NCBI GenBank assembly: GCA_963422275.1
Contig: OY729418.1
Span: 930,001 to 994,000 of the forward strand
Length of the DNA stretch: 64,000 nucleotides
Source: G963422275 sp963422275
GTDB taxonomy: Bacteria > Pseudomonadota > Alphaproteobacteria > Rhodobacterales > Rhodobacteraceae
Reading direction: 5' to 3'
Shown here: positions 1-9,071 of the stretch, in pieces
How positions within the stretch are numbered: position 1 is the first letter of the stretch
Layout of the letters: the number at the start of each line of letters is the position of its first letter
Position numbers and translations under genes: made by a program
The notes under the pieces: generated by a model
The model's input: only the letters and a program-made list of their open reading frames with translations
What the model was told of the DNA's origin: nothing
The model's database searches: none

Positions 1-31
1 CACAGATACAGAATCTTCAAGGCAGCCCCAA

Positions 32-721
32 ATGACAAAATACATGGCATTGGCAGTTATTGTCGCGCTCGCTCCGCTCACTCCTGCCCAAGGCGACTGG
101 ATACGCGACATGACAAGCGACTACTGCAGTCCGAATTCTCGGGACCGGATTGCGGACAGCGTGCGGCATCAGATCGAATCGTCCGTCCAAAGGTCAGAAG
201 GATCAATCAATCCGCCTGTTCCAGTTGGCGATCTCGGATGCTTGGATGGGCTGATGAACATGAACATAGACAGTTTTGCGTCGGTTGGGACACTGGGCGA
301 ACTGTTCTCCGGCTCGCTAGACGGTATCGTGAACTTTGGTGAGGGACAAGCTCGCCAATTCTGCAGCTTAGCGAAGCAACGATGGAACGAGGCGTCCCAG
401 CCCCTCAACATTGCGCTTGGAGATCTGCAGGGTGGGGCTGTGCCTAAATTCATGGAACGGTTCGGCCTCTCCAACTTTCCCCAGGAATTGATCAAGAATC
501 CGCATGGCGCGGAGCGCAATTCCTCCAGCAAATCAGGCAGGCTGGAAAAATCCCGAAATGGTAGGCGCGCGGACCAAACTGGATCAGGCCAGTATCGATC
601 GGCTGGACAGGCCAGCAACCTCGATTCGGCACGCCGAACCGAAGCTGCCGCGGGCGGCGCATTTACCATTGAGCAGTTGGTCGATGAAATCTGGCAATCG
701 CTCTACGGAAAAGGAGAATGA
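32..721 (+). CDS. Exported protein upstream of the DotL-like coupling gene
   Basis: A 229-residue protein with a clear N-terminal signal peptide (hydrophobic stretch about residues 4-17, ending near TPAQG), so it is probably periplasmic. Three cysteines are well spaced (about residues 32, 70 and 112), which suggests disulfides after export. No family was recognised with certainty. It overlaps the next gene at its stop codon and both precede a DotL/TrbC-type ATPase, so a role in the I-type conjugation apparatus is inferred from position only. The C-terminal third (about residues 155-205) is rich in Ser, Arg and Gly and looks disordered. Confidence 0.7.
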   Translation: MTKYMALAVIVALAPLTPAQGDWIRDMTSDYCSPNSRDRIADSVRHQIESSVQRSEGSINPPVPVGDLGCLDGLMNMNIDSFASVGTLGELFSGSLDGIVNFGEGQARQFCSLAKQRWNEASQPLNIALGDLQGGAVPKFMERFGLSNFPQELIKNPHGAERNSSSKSGRLEKSRNGRRADQTGSGQYRSAGQASNLDSARRTEAAAGGAFTIEQLVDEIWQSLYGKGE

Positions 722-723
722 TA

Positions 724-1821
724 ATGGATGTCGCAAAAATCGTGAGTGCTGGGAGCCTGCCGGTGACGGTATTGGCAGTCGCTCTATCCGCCCAGCCTTC
801 GCTTGCATTTTCGCCCGGATGCCCATGCGGGGCTGTTCAGGGCATGCACAGCCAGACTCGCCAGCACGTTTCCCGCGAAACCACTGAGACGGCCCGTCAA
901 ATAGTCGGAGCGCTGAGAGAGCACTCCGGGCAGAACAGCAGATACCTCGACCGTCAGGTGGAGGCAATAAAGCGCATTGCCGACGGCCAAGAGCAGAATT
1001 CCAGTCTTAGGCTTCGGGACCGGTTCAGGGCCGAAGCGGAAAGCGGACGGTTCGACCCAAATTCCGATTTCTGCCTGCTAATGGACATTTCCGGCGAGAG
1101 TGGAGGCAACTCGCTCCGTAGCGCCAATGGCCCGAGGGATGTTGTTCGCGGCGCGTCGGACTGGATGTCTGGTGCCGTGGTTCCAGTTCAGGAGCACGGC
1201 GTAAAGATGGCGGCGTATCTCGCCGCCGAGCGCGAGGAACTCAAGAATGCGGGCGGTGCCAAAGACGCAACAACAGACTGGAAGCTTGCCACCGGGCATC
1301 CGACTATTCCCCTGGATGACCTAAGAGTGCAGAACGCACTTGCGAGATTGGTCTCGAACACGATTGATCCGTTCCCTTCCCGCCCGCTGACCGAACAGGA
1401 CCTTCGCACACCCGCCGGGCTGTCGGAGGCGGCTCGCAGGAGAGCAACGGAAGCTCGCAATCATGCGGCCATGGCGGCAATCGAACTCGCATTGGAATTG
1501 GGCAATCCGGTTCTGCCGTCCGATCCCTACAGGCGAATTGCAGCGAGGTCTCATTACGCTGCGGACATACCAGACATGATCAGCGAGCTTCAGAGACTCG
1601 ATATCCGCGTAGCATCCTACGATGTGCCAACCGAAGACACCTTGGAAGAACGCCATCGAAAGAACGAGCGAGCGCTTCTTCAGGACTTGATTGATATCCA
1701 GTCGCTGAGCGCGCGCTTGAATTTCCATCGCCTTCAGCAGGAATCAAGGAACTCCGTCGTGCTTGCCGCAATCCTTGGCGTGATGACAGACGGCACCACC
1801 ACGACATTGTTGTCGAACTAA
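724..1821 (+). CDS. Exported, helix-rich protein of the transfer operon
   Basis: About 365 residues with a signal peptide ending near PSLAFS, followed by a CPC pair and a region predicted helical (heptad-like, residues 45-110). ATG at 724 is chosen over ATG 718 because GGAG at 713-716 sits 7 bases before 724 but only 1 base before 718. The two genes are translationally coupled: the upstream stop lies at 719-721. I do not recognise the family. Paired with the preceding exported protein and the downstream coupling ATPase, it is probably a periplasmic component of the type IV secretion machine, but this is inference. Confidence 0.7.
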   Translation: MDVAKIVSAGSLPVTVLAVALSAQPSLAFSPGCPCGAVQGMHSQTRQHVSRETTETARQIVGALREHSGQNSRYLDRQVEAIKRIADGQEQNSSLRLRDRFRAEAESGRFDPNSDFCLLMDISGESGGNSLRSANGPRDVVRGASDWMSGAVVPVQEHGVKMAAYLAAEREELKNAGGAKDATTDWKLATGHPTIPLDDLRVQNALARLVSNTIDPFPSRPLTEQDLRTPAGLSEAARRRATEARNHAAMAAIELALELGNPVLPSDPYRRIAARSHYAADIPDMISELQRLDIRVASYDVPTEDTLEERHRKNERALLQDLIDIQSLSARLNFHRLQQESRNSVVLAAILGVMTDGTTTTLLSN

Positions 1822-1973
1822 GACAGCAAACGCACAAGGCGGCAACCTGCCAAGAATTGTCGACTGAACCTTTGCCGAACTGGGAGATTCCCATGTCATC
1901 TGCCTCTGCTTGTGGTTCTGCACAGTGCCAATGCCGGTCGGCCATACAGTACAATGCATCTGTGTCTGCATAG

Positions 1974-4900
1974 ATGTCTGCTTGTAATTCTGGATCAGGA
2001 AGCGATAGCGGCTTCGCCGATGACCCGCGGACGAGTCGCCCAAGCATCTCCGGAGTCAGTTCAGACATTGTCGAGATGCTTTCGCATCCGGATCTGTTTT
2101 CGATTGTCATGGGGGCAACAGTCCTCGCAATTGCACTAATGCCGGGAATTTGGCTCGCGGCGATTCCGTTCGGTCTCGGCTACGGCGCATGGTTCTACGG
2201 CAGGAAATATCGGTTGCCTTTCCGGCTTCCTGCAGCCTGGACCGGACCCGATTACTCGAATCCAGAACCGGGCAGCGTGCAACGGTTTCGTCAAGGACAG
2301 GGAATCCTCTATCTGGGAAACGACATCTCGACTGGCGAGGAACTGTGGTTGTCAAACAGCGACGCCAGACGCCACGCGTTCGTGTTGGGGACGACGGGAG
2401 CTGGAAAAGCGCTTCCCGTAGACTCTCTCTTGCTGACCCCTGGGGGCTGGACAAGAAACGGGGACATCCGCCCTGGCGACAAGGTAATTCACCCTTCTGG
2501 AGAGTCTCGCATTGTCCTTTCGATTCACCCTCAAGGTCCACTTTCGGTCGTGAAGATCCAATTCGCAGACGGGCGCATTGCAGAGTGCTCGCGTGACCAT
2601 TTGTGGAGCATCAGGAAGCTGCCTCGAAATGGCGTCGCCGTTTCCGAATGGAAGAGCGATTTCCGACTCTGCACAGCCGGAGACTTGGGGATTGAACTGC
2701 AGATGGGGAAGCTGCAGGATCTGGAAAACCCGGCAATGCGATTCTTCGCACCGTATCCGTCCGCAATGAAGGGGAATCTCTCTGGTTCGCTCCTGACCGA
2801 GGTCAGTGCCGGCGCGGCAGCCATCAACGGCATGGAATCCCTCGACTTCTTTCCGTCGCTTGCAGGCACTCAAGAGCAGCGCCTTGAATGGCTTGCGAGA
2901 TTTCTCGCGAACAGGATTCCCGCAGGCAGCTTTCCCGACGAAGCCGGGTTTATCGAGATCCCGATACTAGGCGATGTGGACGGGTTTCGGATTCGCCATG
3001 TCATCTGGTCGCTCGGCGGCTACGCCTTGCAGGTTTCCAAGAGAGGTTTGGCCGTTGTCAGAGCGACGTATCCGGGGCAACAGCGCATTGGCTTCGAATT
3101 TGGTTCTTGCGACCCTGCCTTTTTCGAAAAAGGACTCGAGATCGTGGATATAGAGGGGTTCCCCGACAAGGACGGGGATGCCAACGAACCAAGCCTGATC
3201 GGACACCCGTCCTCAGATGACAAGCTCACCGAATGCACCGCCTCCTCCACGAGGGATCCGGCTTTGCGGTTCGAAAAGGAGATGACCTGCATTCGAACGG
3301 ATTCCGACGACGGACTATTCGTGACGGAGAACTACATCGTGACTCACAACACCGAGCTGCTTCTCGGCATGGTTGCACAGTCGCTGATGTGGTCTTCGGG
3401 GTTTCTCTTCATTGACGGAAAGGGCACGGCAGAGTTCCACGCAAGGGCATGGTCTCTGGTATCGCGATTCGGGCGACAGGACGATTATCGGATTCTGAAT
3501 TTCACCGACAGCGGCGAAGACCCTGACACCCCTGCCGGGGGTCCCGGGGTACAGTCCAACACACTGAATCCGTTTTCGCATGGGACTCAGGATCAACTCA
3601 TGAATCTGGTGGTTTCCCTCATGAGCGATGTCGGCTCCGGCACGGACATGTGGAAGCACAGAGCCATGTCGCTCGTAGCCTCGACGATGAAGGCGCTTTG
3701 CGAAATGCGAGATGCTGGTGACATTCTTTTGGATGTCCAGAGCATACGGGACTACCTGCCGCTTGGAAGCGGCATAAAGAAAGATCTGCTCGAAGGGAAA
3801 ACCATTTCCGAGGTTGCCGAAGTCCCTACCGCCGCCTGGAAGGAACTTCGAAGCCGCGGGGGCATAATAGAACTTTACCTTCGGGCGCTCAACGGTGAGT
3901 TCTCCGAAACATCGAAGCTGGCCCTTAAGGGCTTCTTCGACTCCCTGCCAGGATTCAGCCTGCACCGCGCCCTTAACGGAGATGCACAGGAGAGCAAGGC
4001 TGTTGAGCAGCACGGGTTCCTAGCCATGCAGCTCACGAAACCGCTAGGTTCGCTCGCGGACGACTTCGGTCACATTTTCCGCACGCCATACGGAGAAATC
4101 GACATCGAGGACATCGTGCTCAATCGACGCATTCTCGTTGTACTGCTGCCCGCACTCCAGAAGGCACCCGAAGAGATGCGAAATTGCGGAAAGATCGTCG
4201 TCGCAATGCTCAAGATGATGATGGCCAAGGCGTCTGGATCAGAAATCGAGGGAAGCAAGCAAACCTTGATCGACGCGCGCCCCACGCGTTCCCCCTCTCC
4301 GTTCATCGCCGTACTTGACGAAGCAGGCTACTATATGGTCAAGGGCATCGATACCATGATGGCCCAAGCACGATCACTCGGGTTCATGATCGTAATTGCT
4401 GGCCAAGACATGGCCGCAATGCAAGCCACCTCGCCGCAGATTGCTGAAACCGCCTCTGCCAACGCACGCCTGACAGCAGCTGGCGCGATGGAGGACGCGC
4501 AACGCACATGGGAATTCCTGCGGCGAAAATTCGCGCAGCACAGAGTTCCGCTATCGAGCGGGAAAACTGCAAGATCGGGGTTGCTCGGCACGCGCTGGGC
4601 AAATCGAATTGACGTGAGTTTTGTCAAGGAGGATCGAGTCAAGATTCAAGACTTGCAGCGCCTTCGAGAAGGCGAATTCTACTTCCTGATGGAATCAAAG
4701 CTGGTGAAAGCCCGCACATTCTACGTCGGCGAGCACTGGGCTTCGAAGATTGCCGCGAACAAGTACCTTCTTGTGCGGGGGCCGGCGGACCGGGCACCAG
4801 GATTGGATCAGTCCAAGGAGATCGCGTTTCTCGAGGCTCTCTCCAAGATCGGAGAGATCATCCTTGACGAAGAGCTCTTGGTGGAGCGAATGAATGAATT

Positions 4901-5099
4901 TCCCGATTGCTCGCAAGATTCACTTGCTTGCGCCTTGAGGTACATAGAGTCAAGGATCTCACGGCTTTCTGAAAAATCTAGAACGCCAGCCGCACACCGG
5001 GACGCCAGTCTTCTGGGCCTTATATTCGGGTTGGCTGAGGCGATACCTCGCGAAGAAACATTGCAGGAAGACAGGGGCGGACCATTCAACGTGTTCTGA
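1974..5099 (+). CDS. DotL/IcmO/TrbC-type conjugation coupling ATPase interrupted by an intein
   Basis: This is the hexameric inner-membrane ATPase that couples DNA or effector substrates to an I-type type IV secretion channel. The reading frame is 1041 residues; removing the 314-residue intein leaves 727, close to the usual DotL/IcmO size. A membrane segment lies near residues 42-65. Walker A is GTTGAGK (139-145) followed, after the intein, by Thr460. Walker B reads IAVLDEAGYY near residue 780, followed by the family-typical AQARSLGF and IAGQDMAAMQ. It follows two exported proteins in the same direction after a 150-base gap. No good ribosome site is visible before ATG 1974, so the exact start is uncertain. 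ATP binding cannot work until the intein is removed. Confidence 0.92.
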   Translation: MSACNSGSGSDSGFADDPRTSRPSISGVSSDIVEMLSHPDLFSIVMGATVLAIALMPGIWLAAIPFGLGYGAWFYGRKYRLPFRLPAAWTGPDYSNPEPGSVQRFRQGQGILYLGNDISTGEELWLSNSDARRHAFVLGTTGAGKALPVDSLLLTPGGWTRNGDIRPGDKVIHPSGESRIVLSIHPQGPLSVVKIQFADGRIAECSRDHLWSIRKLPRNGVAVSEWKSDFRLCTAGDLGIELQMGKLQDLENPAMRFFAPYPSAMKGNLSGSLLTEVSAGAAAINGMESLDFFPSLAGTQEQRLEWLARFLANRIPAGSFPDEAGFIEIPILGDVDGFRIRHVIWSLGGYALQVSKRGLAVVRATYPGQQRIGFEFGSCDPAFFEKGLEIVDIEGFPDKDGDANEPSLIGHPSSDDKLTECTASSTRDPALRFEKEMTCIRTDSDDGLFVTENYIVTHNTELLLGMVAQSLMWSSGFLFIDGKGTAEFHARAWSLVSRFGRQDDYRILNFTDSGEDPDTPAGGPGVQSNTLNPFSHGTQDQLMNLVVSLMSDVGSGTDMWKHRAMSLVASTMKALCEMRDAGDILLDVQSIRDYLPLGSGIKKDLLEGKTISEVAEVPTAAWKELRSRGGIIELYLRALNGEFSETSKLALKGFFDSLPGFSLHRALNGDAQESKAVEQHGFLAMQLTKPLGSLADDFGHIFRTPYGEIDIEDIVLNRRILVVLLPALQKAPEEMRNCGKIVVAMLKMMMAKASGSEIEGSKQTLIDARPTRSPSPFIAVLDEAGYYMVKGIDTMMAQARSLGFMIVIAGQDMAAMQATSPQIAETASANARLTAAGAMEDAQRTWEFLRRKFAQHRVPLSSGKTARSGLLGTRWANRIDVSFVKEDRVKIQDLQRLREGEFYFLMESKLVKARTFYVGEHWASKIAANKYLLVRGPADRAPGLDQSKEIAFLEALSKIGEIILDEELLVERMNEFPDCSQDSLACALRYIESRISRLSEKSRTPAAHRDASLLGLIFGLAEAIPREETLQEDRGGPFNVF
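2409..3350 (+). other. Class 3-type intein inserted in the Walker A motif of the coupling ATPase
   Basis: A 314-residue in-frame intein lies between Lys145 and Thr460 of the host protein, exactly between K and T of GxxGxGK(T). It starts with Ala rather than Cys or Ser. The block A/B pattern is TPGGWTRNGDIRPGDKV and CSRDHLW, with His64 (B:10) and Trp66 (B:12). Block F holds Cys294 (TCIRTD), and block G ends VTHN with Thr312, His313 and Asn314; the +1 residue is Thr. Ala1 plus the Trp/Cys/Thr triad is the published signature of class 3 inteins, in which the block F Cys makes the first nucleophilic attack. The middle (about 80-280) is longer than a mini-intein linker, but no intact LAGLIDADG or HNH motif is visible. 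A weak QRLEWLARFL stretch may be a decayed endonuclease helix. Confidence 0.9.
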
Positions 5100-5256
5100 C
5101 AATATTTGCACCTTTCCCGATCTCCAAGTTTGAAACGATGCAATGAACGATTTTAGTCATCGTTCCTCGCCAACTCGACTTCGAAAGTGTACTAGGCCCT
5201 GTCCTTGCTTGAGACAAGGGGCACATCGTTTCATCGCTGAACGAAACTGCCAGATC

Positions 5257-6012
5257 ATGAATGTTAAAGCTTTTGTCATTCACCTAGAGCGTGCTGTGGC
5301 TAGGCGCGCCAACGTTGAAGAGATCATCAGCGCTTGTCCAGTGCTTGCGGAAATTCAGCTTGCCACAGACGGCCAGTGTCTTCCAAGTGAAGAGATTGCC
5401 CGCGTCTATGTCCCGGGAATCCATTATCCCATTTATCCATTCAGGCTGCGGGCTGGTGAAGTTGCGATATTCATGAGCCACAGAGCCTGCTGGCAGAAAG
5501 TGCTAGACGAAAATCTTGATGCAGCGCTTATTTTGGAAGACGACATTCAGATTGAACCGGAGACATTCGCAGACACCTTCAGATGGGCGTGCGAGCACGT
5601 TGAGGCACTTGGTTATATCCAATTTGCGACCCGGCCATTGCACACAAAACACCGAACATTGAGACTTTGTCCAGCACCAAGTGCATCCAAAATCTGTGAA
5701 CCATTTGTTGTGCCGCTCAGAGCTCACGCACAGATTGTCTCGGCGGAGAGCGCGAGCCGATTGCTTGCCTCGACGAGCCGTATCGACCGGCCGGTTGATA
5801 CTTTTCTTCAACTTCGAACGATTACCGGCCAGCGGGTTTTCACGATGTGCCCTTCTGGTATTTCAGAAATCAGCTCCGGGATCGGCGGCAGCACGATTCA
5901 TTCCAAAGAAAAGCGCGAAAACTGGCTTGAAAGGGAATGGAGCCGTTTCGTTTATCGATTGAAAGTTCGCCGCCTGTCTTCAAGAGACTGGTTGTCTTCT
6001 GATCACGTTTAG
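5257..6012 (+). CDS. Glycosyltransferase family 25 (LPS-type)
   Basis: A 251-residue GT25 enzyme, the family of LgtB/Lex1-type transferases that add galactose or glucose to lipooligosaccharide. It begins FVIHLERAVARR, the usual start of the family, and carries the metal-binding LILEDDI motif near residue 95, preceded by SHRACW. ATG 5257 is preferred because it begins the conserved fold; the frame stays open upstream to 5143 without similarity. The stop TAG at 6010-6012 touches the IS982 target site but would exist without the insertion, so the gene is probably complete. It is the first cargo gene after the coupling ATPase and may act with the fucosyltransferase-like enzymes at 12.3-16.5 kb. 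Confidence 0.85.
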   Translation: MNVKAFVIHLERAVARRANVEEIISACPVLAEIQLATDGQCLPSEEIARVYVPGIHYPIYPFRLRAGEVAIFMSHRACWQKVLDENLDAALILEDDIQIEPETFADTFRWACEHVEALGYIQFATRPLHTKHRTLRLCPAPSASKICEPFVVPLRAHAQIVSAESASRLLASTSRIDRPVDTFLQLRTITGQRVFTMCPSGISEISSGIGGSTIHSKEKRENWLEREWSRFVYRLKVRRLSSRDWLSSDHV

Positions 6013-6014
6013 CT

Positions 6015-7024
6015 AACCCCAATTCTGGATAAGAGGGGTGAGGGGGTTCCCAAATCGGGCGTGGCCTGATTCTGTATCCGCAACCAAAATCAACGGATGG
6101 GATCCCCTCAATGAGCACCTCCATCATCGCACTGTTCTGTTGTCTCGACGACTTTGCAAAGGCCTTTGAAGAATGGGAGCGGCATCGGCTGATCGGCACA
6201 GGCCGCCAGCGCTCGCGCTCGGGCAAGCTCTCGCTCAGCGAAAGGCTCTTCATCATGGTGTTGTTTCATCTCTCGCCCTTCAAGAATTTCAAGGCCTTCT
6301 GGTTCTATGGCGTGGAGCAGAAATATCGCGACTGCTTTGGAGACCTGCCGAGCTGCGGACGGTTTGTCGCCCTGATGCCGCGCTTGCCGGTTCCGTTTTG
6401 CATCTTGATGCAATGCTTTCGCGGTGAGGAAACCGGGGTCTATTTTGTGGACAGCACCAAGCTCGCTGTCTGCCACAACGCACGGATCAACCGGAACAAG
6501 GTCTTCAAGGGACTGGCCAAGCGGGGCCGAAGCACCATGGGGTGGTTTTTCGGGTTCAAGCTGCATCTGGTCATCAACGACAAGGGTCAGGTCATGGCCG
6601 TCAAGATCACGCCTGGAAACACCGACGACCGCAAGCCGTTTGAAACCATGATTGCCGAGTTGAAAGGCAAGGCGTTCGGCGATAAAGGCTGCATTTCGAA
6701 GCCGCTTTTCCAGCGTTTGCGGCAGCAGGGCCTGCACCTGATCACTGGCATTCGCCGCAACATGAAAAACTTTCTTCTGCCCATTCTGGACAAAATCATG
6801 TTGCGGAAGCGGTTCATCATTGAAACGCTGTTCGATAAACTGAAATCGAGCATGGGATTGGAACACACACGACACCGGTCCCCAACAAATGCCTTCGTTC
6901 ATATCCTGTCATGTCTGGCTGCCTATATTCTGGCGCAGCCAAAGGTCAAAATCGGCAAAATCGTCGTGCCAGACGCCATTCGGTGCATTCCAAAAGAAAA
7001 CAGAGCTTATCCATAACTCGGGTT
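6015..7024 (+). mobile_element. IS982-family insertion sequence, complete
   Basis: The terminal inverted repeats begin AACCCCAATTCTGGATAAG on the left and, reading inward, AACCCGAGTTATGGATAAG on the right (16 of 19 match). Flanking AGCT at 6011-6014 and 7025-7028 is the likely target duplication. The length is 1010 bp, normal for IS982. It carries one intact transposase and therefore may be active. Confidence 0.9.
6111..7016 (+). CDS. IS982-family transposase
   Basis: A 301-residue DDE transposase with no visible defects. Family-typical stretches are FVDSTKLAVCHN (first catalytic Asp), KGLAKRGRSTMGWFFGFKL and AFGDKGCISK (second Asp). The C-terminal EHTRHRSPTNAFVH region is also typical. It fills most of the IS and ends eight bases before the right end of the element. 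Confidence 0.93.
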   Translation: MSTSIIALFCCLDDFAKAFEEWERHRLIGTGRQRSRSGKLSLSERLFIMVLFHLSPFKNFKAFWFYGVEQKYRDCFGDLPSCGRFVALMPRLPVPFCILMQCFRGEETGVYFVDSTKLAVCHNARINRNKVFKGLAKRGRSTMGWFFGFKLHLVINDKGQVMAVKITPGNTDDRKPFETMIAELKGKAFGDKGCISKPLFQRLRQQGLHLITGIRRNMKNFLLPILDKIMLRKRFIIETLFDKLKSSMGLEHTRHRSPTNAFVHILSCLAAYILAQPKVKIGKIVVPDAIRCIPKENRAYP

Positions 7025-7308
7025 AGCTAGCAAATTGCCATCGGAACAGTCCGCGGGAGAATTTAACCGAGTCCCAAACCCATTGCGAAAGTCGATTTGA
7101 CGTCTGGCTGTGCGGTTTTCGGAGTTGCTTCCGGGGCTAGCGGTTGCCAATGGATGACCACGGCTACTTGTTGGCAACGTTTGTGCAGTTGGCAATTTAT
7201 CTCTGGCAGAAGAGGCCCGTTAAAACTGCACCGCACAAGGCAGCCTTATGGAACCCGCCGACCGCCCGCCTGCCCAAGATTGAATGGATACATTTCGCAA
7301 CAGTCTAG

Positions 7309-8151
7309 ATAGTGTCGTCATGAGTGATGTTTATCTGCATTGTCTGTCGAACTCACCCGATGTTTTTTGGAGGCGGCTCATGGGAATGGCTCATCGGCGT
7401 CATGACATTTCGGACCGGGTCTGGCTGTTGCTGGAGCCTCATCTGCCTGGCCGAGCGGGAAGTTGGGGTGGGGTGGCGCAGGACAATCGTCGGTTCATCA
7501 ATGCGATCTTCCGGGTTCTGCGCACCGGCGCTCCCTGGCGCGATTTGCCGCCAGACTGTGGCGACTGGAACAACACCCATCGCCGGTTCTGTCGCTGGCG
7601 GGACAAGGGTCTCTGGGGGGCGTTGCTGGAGCGTCTGGTGGATGAGCCGGACTGCAAGTGGCTGATGATTGACGCCAGTCATCTCAAGGTGCATCCCCAT
7701 GCGAGCGGTGCGGTCGGTGGCAATCAGGCGATGGGTCGCGCAAAAGGGGGCTGAACGCGAAGCTGCATCTGGCTGTGGACGCGCATGGGATGTCGGTGCG
7801 GGTGTTGGTGGCCGAGGGGACGGCAGCGGATTGCCGTCAAGCGGTCGAGCTGATTGAAGGGATGGATGCCGATTTCTTGTTGGCGGACAAGGCCTGTGAC
7901 ACGAATGCCATCCTGTCTTGTTGCGAGGAGCATGAAGTCATTCCAGCGGTTCCGCCGAAGCGCAACCGCAAGCGCCCCAGAGCGCAGATGTCGATCTCTG
8001 CCGGCACCGGCATTTGGTGGAGAACGCCTTTCTGCGGCTCAAGCGCTGGCGTGGCATTGCCACGCGATACGCCAGGAATGCCGCATCGTTTCTTGCCGCG
8101 GTGCAGATCCGGTGTCTGGCACTCTGGGCTGGCATTTCATGAAGACACTAT
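7309..8151 (+). mobile_element. IS5-family element of the IS427 type
   Basis: The ends are inverted repeats ATAGTGTCGTCATGA on the left and, reading inward, ATAGTGTCTTCATGA on the right. Both are bounded by CTAG (7305-7308 and 8152-8155), the typical IS427-group target. The length of about 843 bp fits this group. The element sits between the IS982 copy and older transposon debris. Confidence 0.85.
7380..8142 (+). pseudogene. IS427-type two-frame transposase with an extra frameshift
   Basis: OrfA begins MGMAHRRHDISD and ends in RAKGG at the A4G5 run near 7740-7751, where IS427 elements normally shift frame into OrfB (LNAKLHLAVDAHGM). That shift is normal for the group. A second shift near 7985 is not: the conserved C-terminus (HRHLVENAFLRLKRWRGIATRY) continues in yet another frame to a stop at 8142. 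The transposase is therefore probably inactive. Confidence 0.8.
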
Positions 8152-8157
8152 CTAGGG

Positions 8158-8640
8158 TAATCGCTTTTGAAAATTCCGATTTTCCCTTTCCAACTGGTGA
8201 CGCAATGTGCCTGCAAGCAACAACGCAAAAGCAGCATCATGCAGGGCTTTCTACTTTTTCCTGAAGGAGTTGATTACCTTGGGCACAGGGTAACGCCACT
8301 TGTCACGACTTTCACGAGATGATGGCCATTGCGCCCTCTTGCATCATTTGAGGGAGGTGCCGGCCCGCAGAGACAGGGCAAGGAGCCGCTTCCGTGCAGT
8401 TTAATAAAGATCGAGCACGGAATCCCGGGCCTCAATGTGTTCTCTAGCCTGTTCAGCGCGGTTGGTACTTACTGCCTTCAGTCGACGCTGATCCGGCAGG
8501 CATCGAACTTGACCAAACGTCTCGGCAATGCCGGCTCTTCCGGAATTGTCGACCTAGGGGCGCATCAAGACCGCCGACGCGATGGCCTACCGCGGCGGTA
8601 TTCTGTCGCTGAAGAGTAGCCCCAGCCCAACTTTATCCTT
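8158..8640 (+). pseudogene. ISAs1-like transposase remnant
   Basis: Scattered frames carry weak similarity to the N-terminal part of ISAs1 transposases (around 8400: IKIEHGIPGLNVFSSLF, compare the usual EHGIPSHDTFSRLF). The same degraded block recurs at 61.7-62.15 kb. No open frame survives. The family assignment is tentative. Confidence 0.45.
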
Positions 8641-8785
8641 GCGAGCCGTGATTGACTGGGATTTGCCCTGGATTGGGCTGATTTTGGCTCGCAACTGATT
8701 GATGGATGGCGGGAGAGAGTGATGTAGTGCTATAAAAGATTCTGCATGCATTGCGTCGGATCGCCCCCTGCGCTACAGTGGCTCG

Positions 8786-9060
8786 ATGTTCATCCGCCGA
8801 ACCCAAACGCGCAGCACCGACTCCGGCAAGGCGTATTTCACCCATCGCCTCGTTCGTTCCGAACGCGTCGGCTCCAAGGTGCGCCAACGCACCTTGCTCA
8901 ATCTGGGGCGATACTTCGAGATCGAGCAACACCACTGGCCGGTTCTTTGCCGGCGGATCGACGAGATCCTCACCTGCCAGCTCCAACTCGATCCCGATGG
9001 CCCCGCGGGGCTGGAAACGCACGCCTAGCACATCGCCGCGCAACTGCTCGCGTGCGCTGA
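8786..9060 (+). pseudogene. IS1634-family transposase, N-terminal fragment
   Basis: The frame starts MFIRRTQTRSTDSGKAYFTH and continues VRSERVGSKVRQRTLLNLGR, the characteristic opening of IS1634 transposases. It is cut after about 80-90 residues (a stop lies at 9026-9028) and runs into an oppositely oriented IS5 fragment near 9070. Confidence 0.8.
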
Positions 9061-9071
9061 CCCTCCCTCGA

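Noticed and set aside
6010..6012. IS982 truncating the GT25 gene
   Set aside because: The TAG stop is made from bases present before insertion (target copy on the other side also reads TAGC after the same T), so the protein end is unlikely to have changed.
7740..7760. Frameshift at the A4G5 run as evidence of decay
   Set aside because: IS427-group elements use a programmed shift here; only the second shift near 7985 counts as damage.
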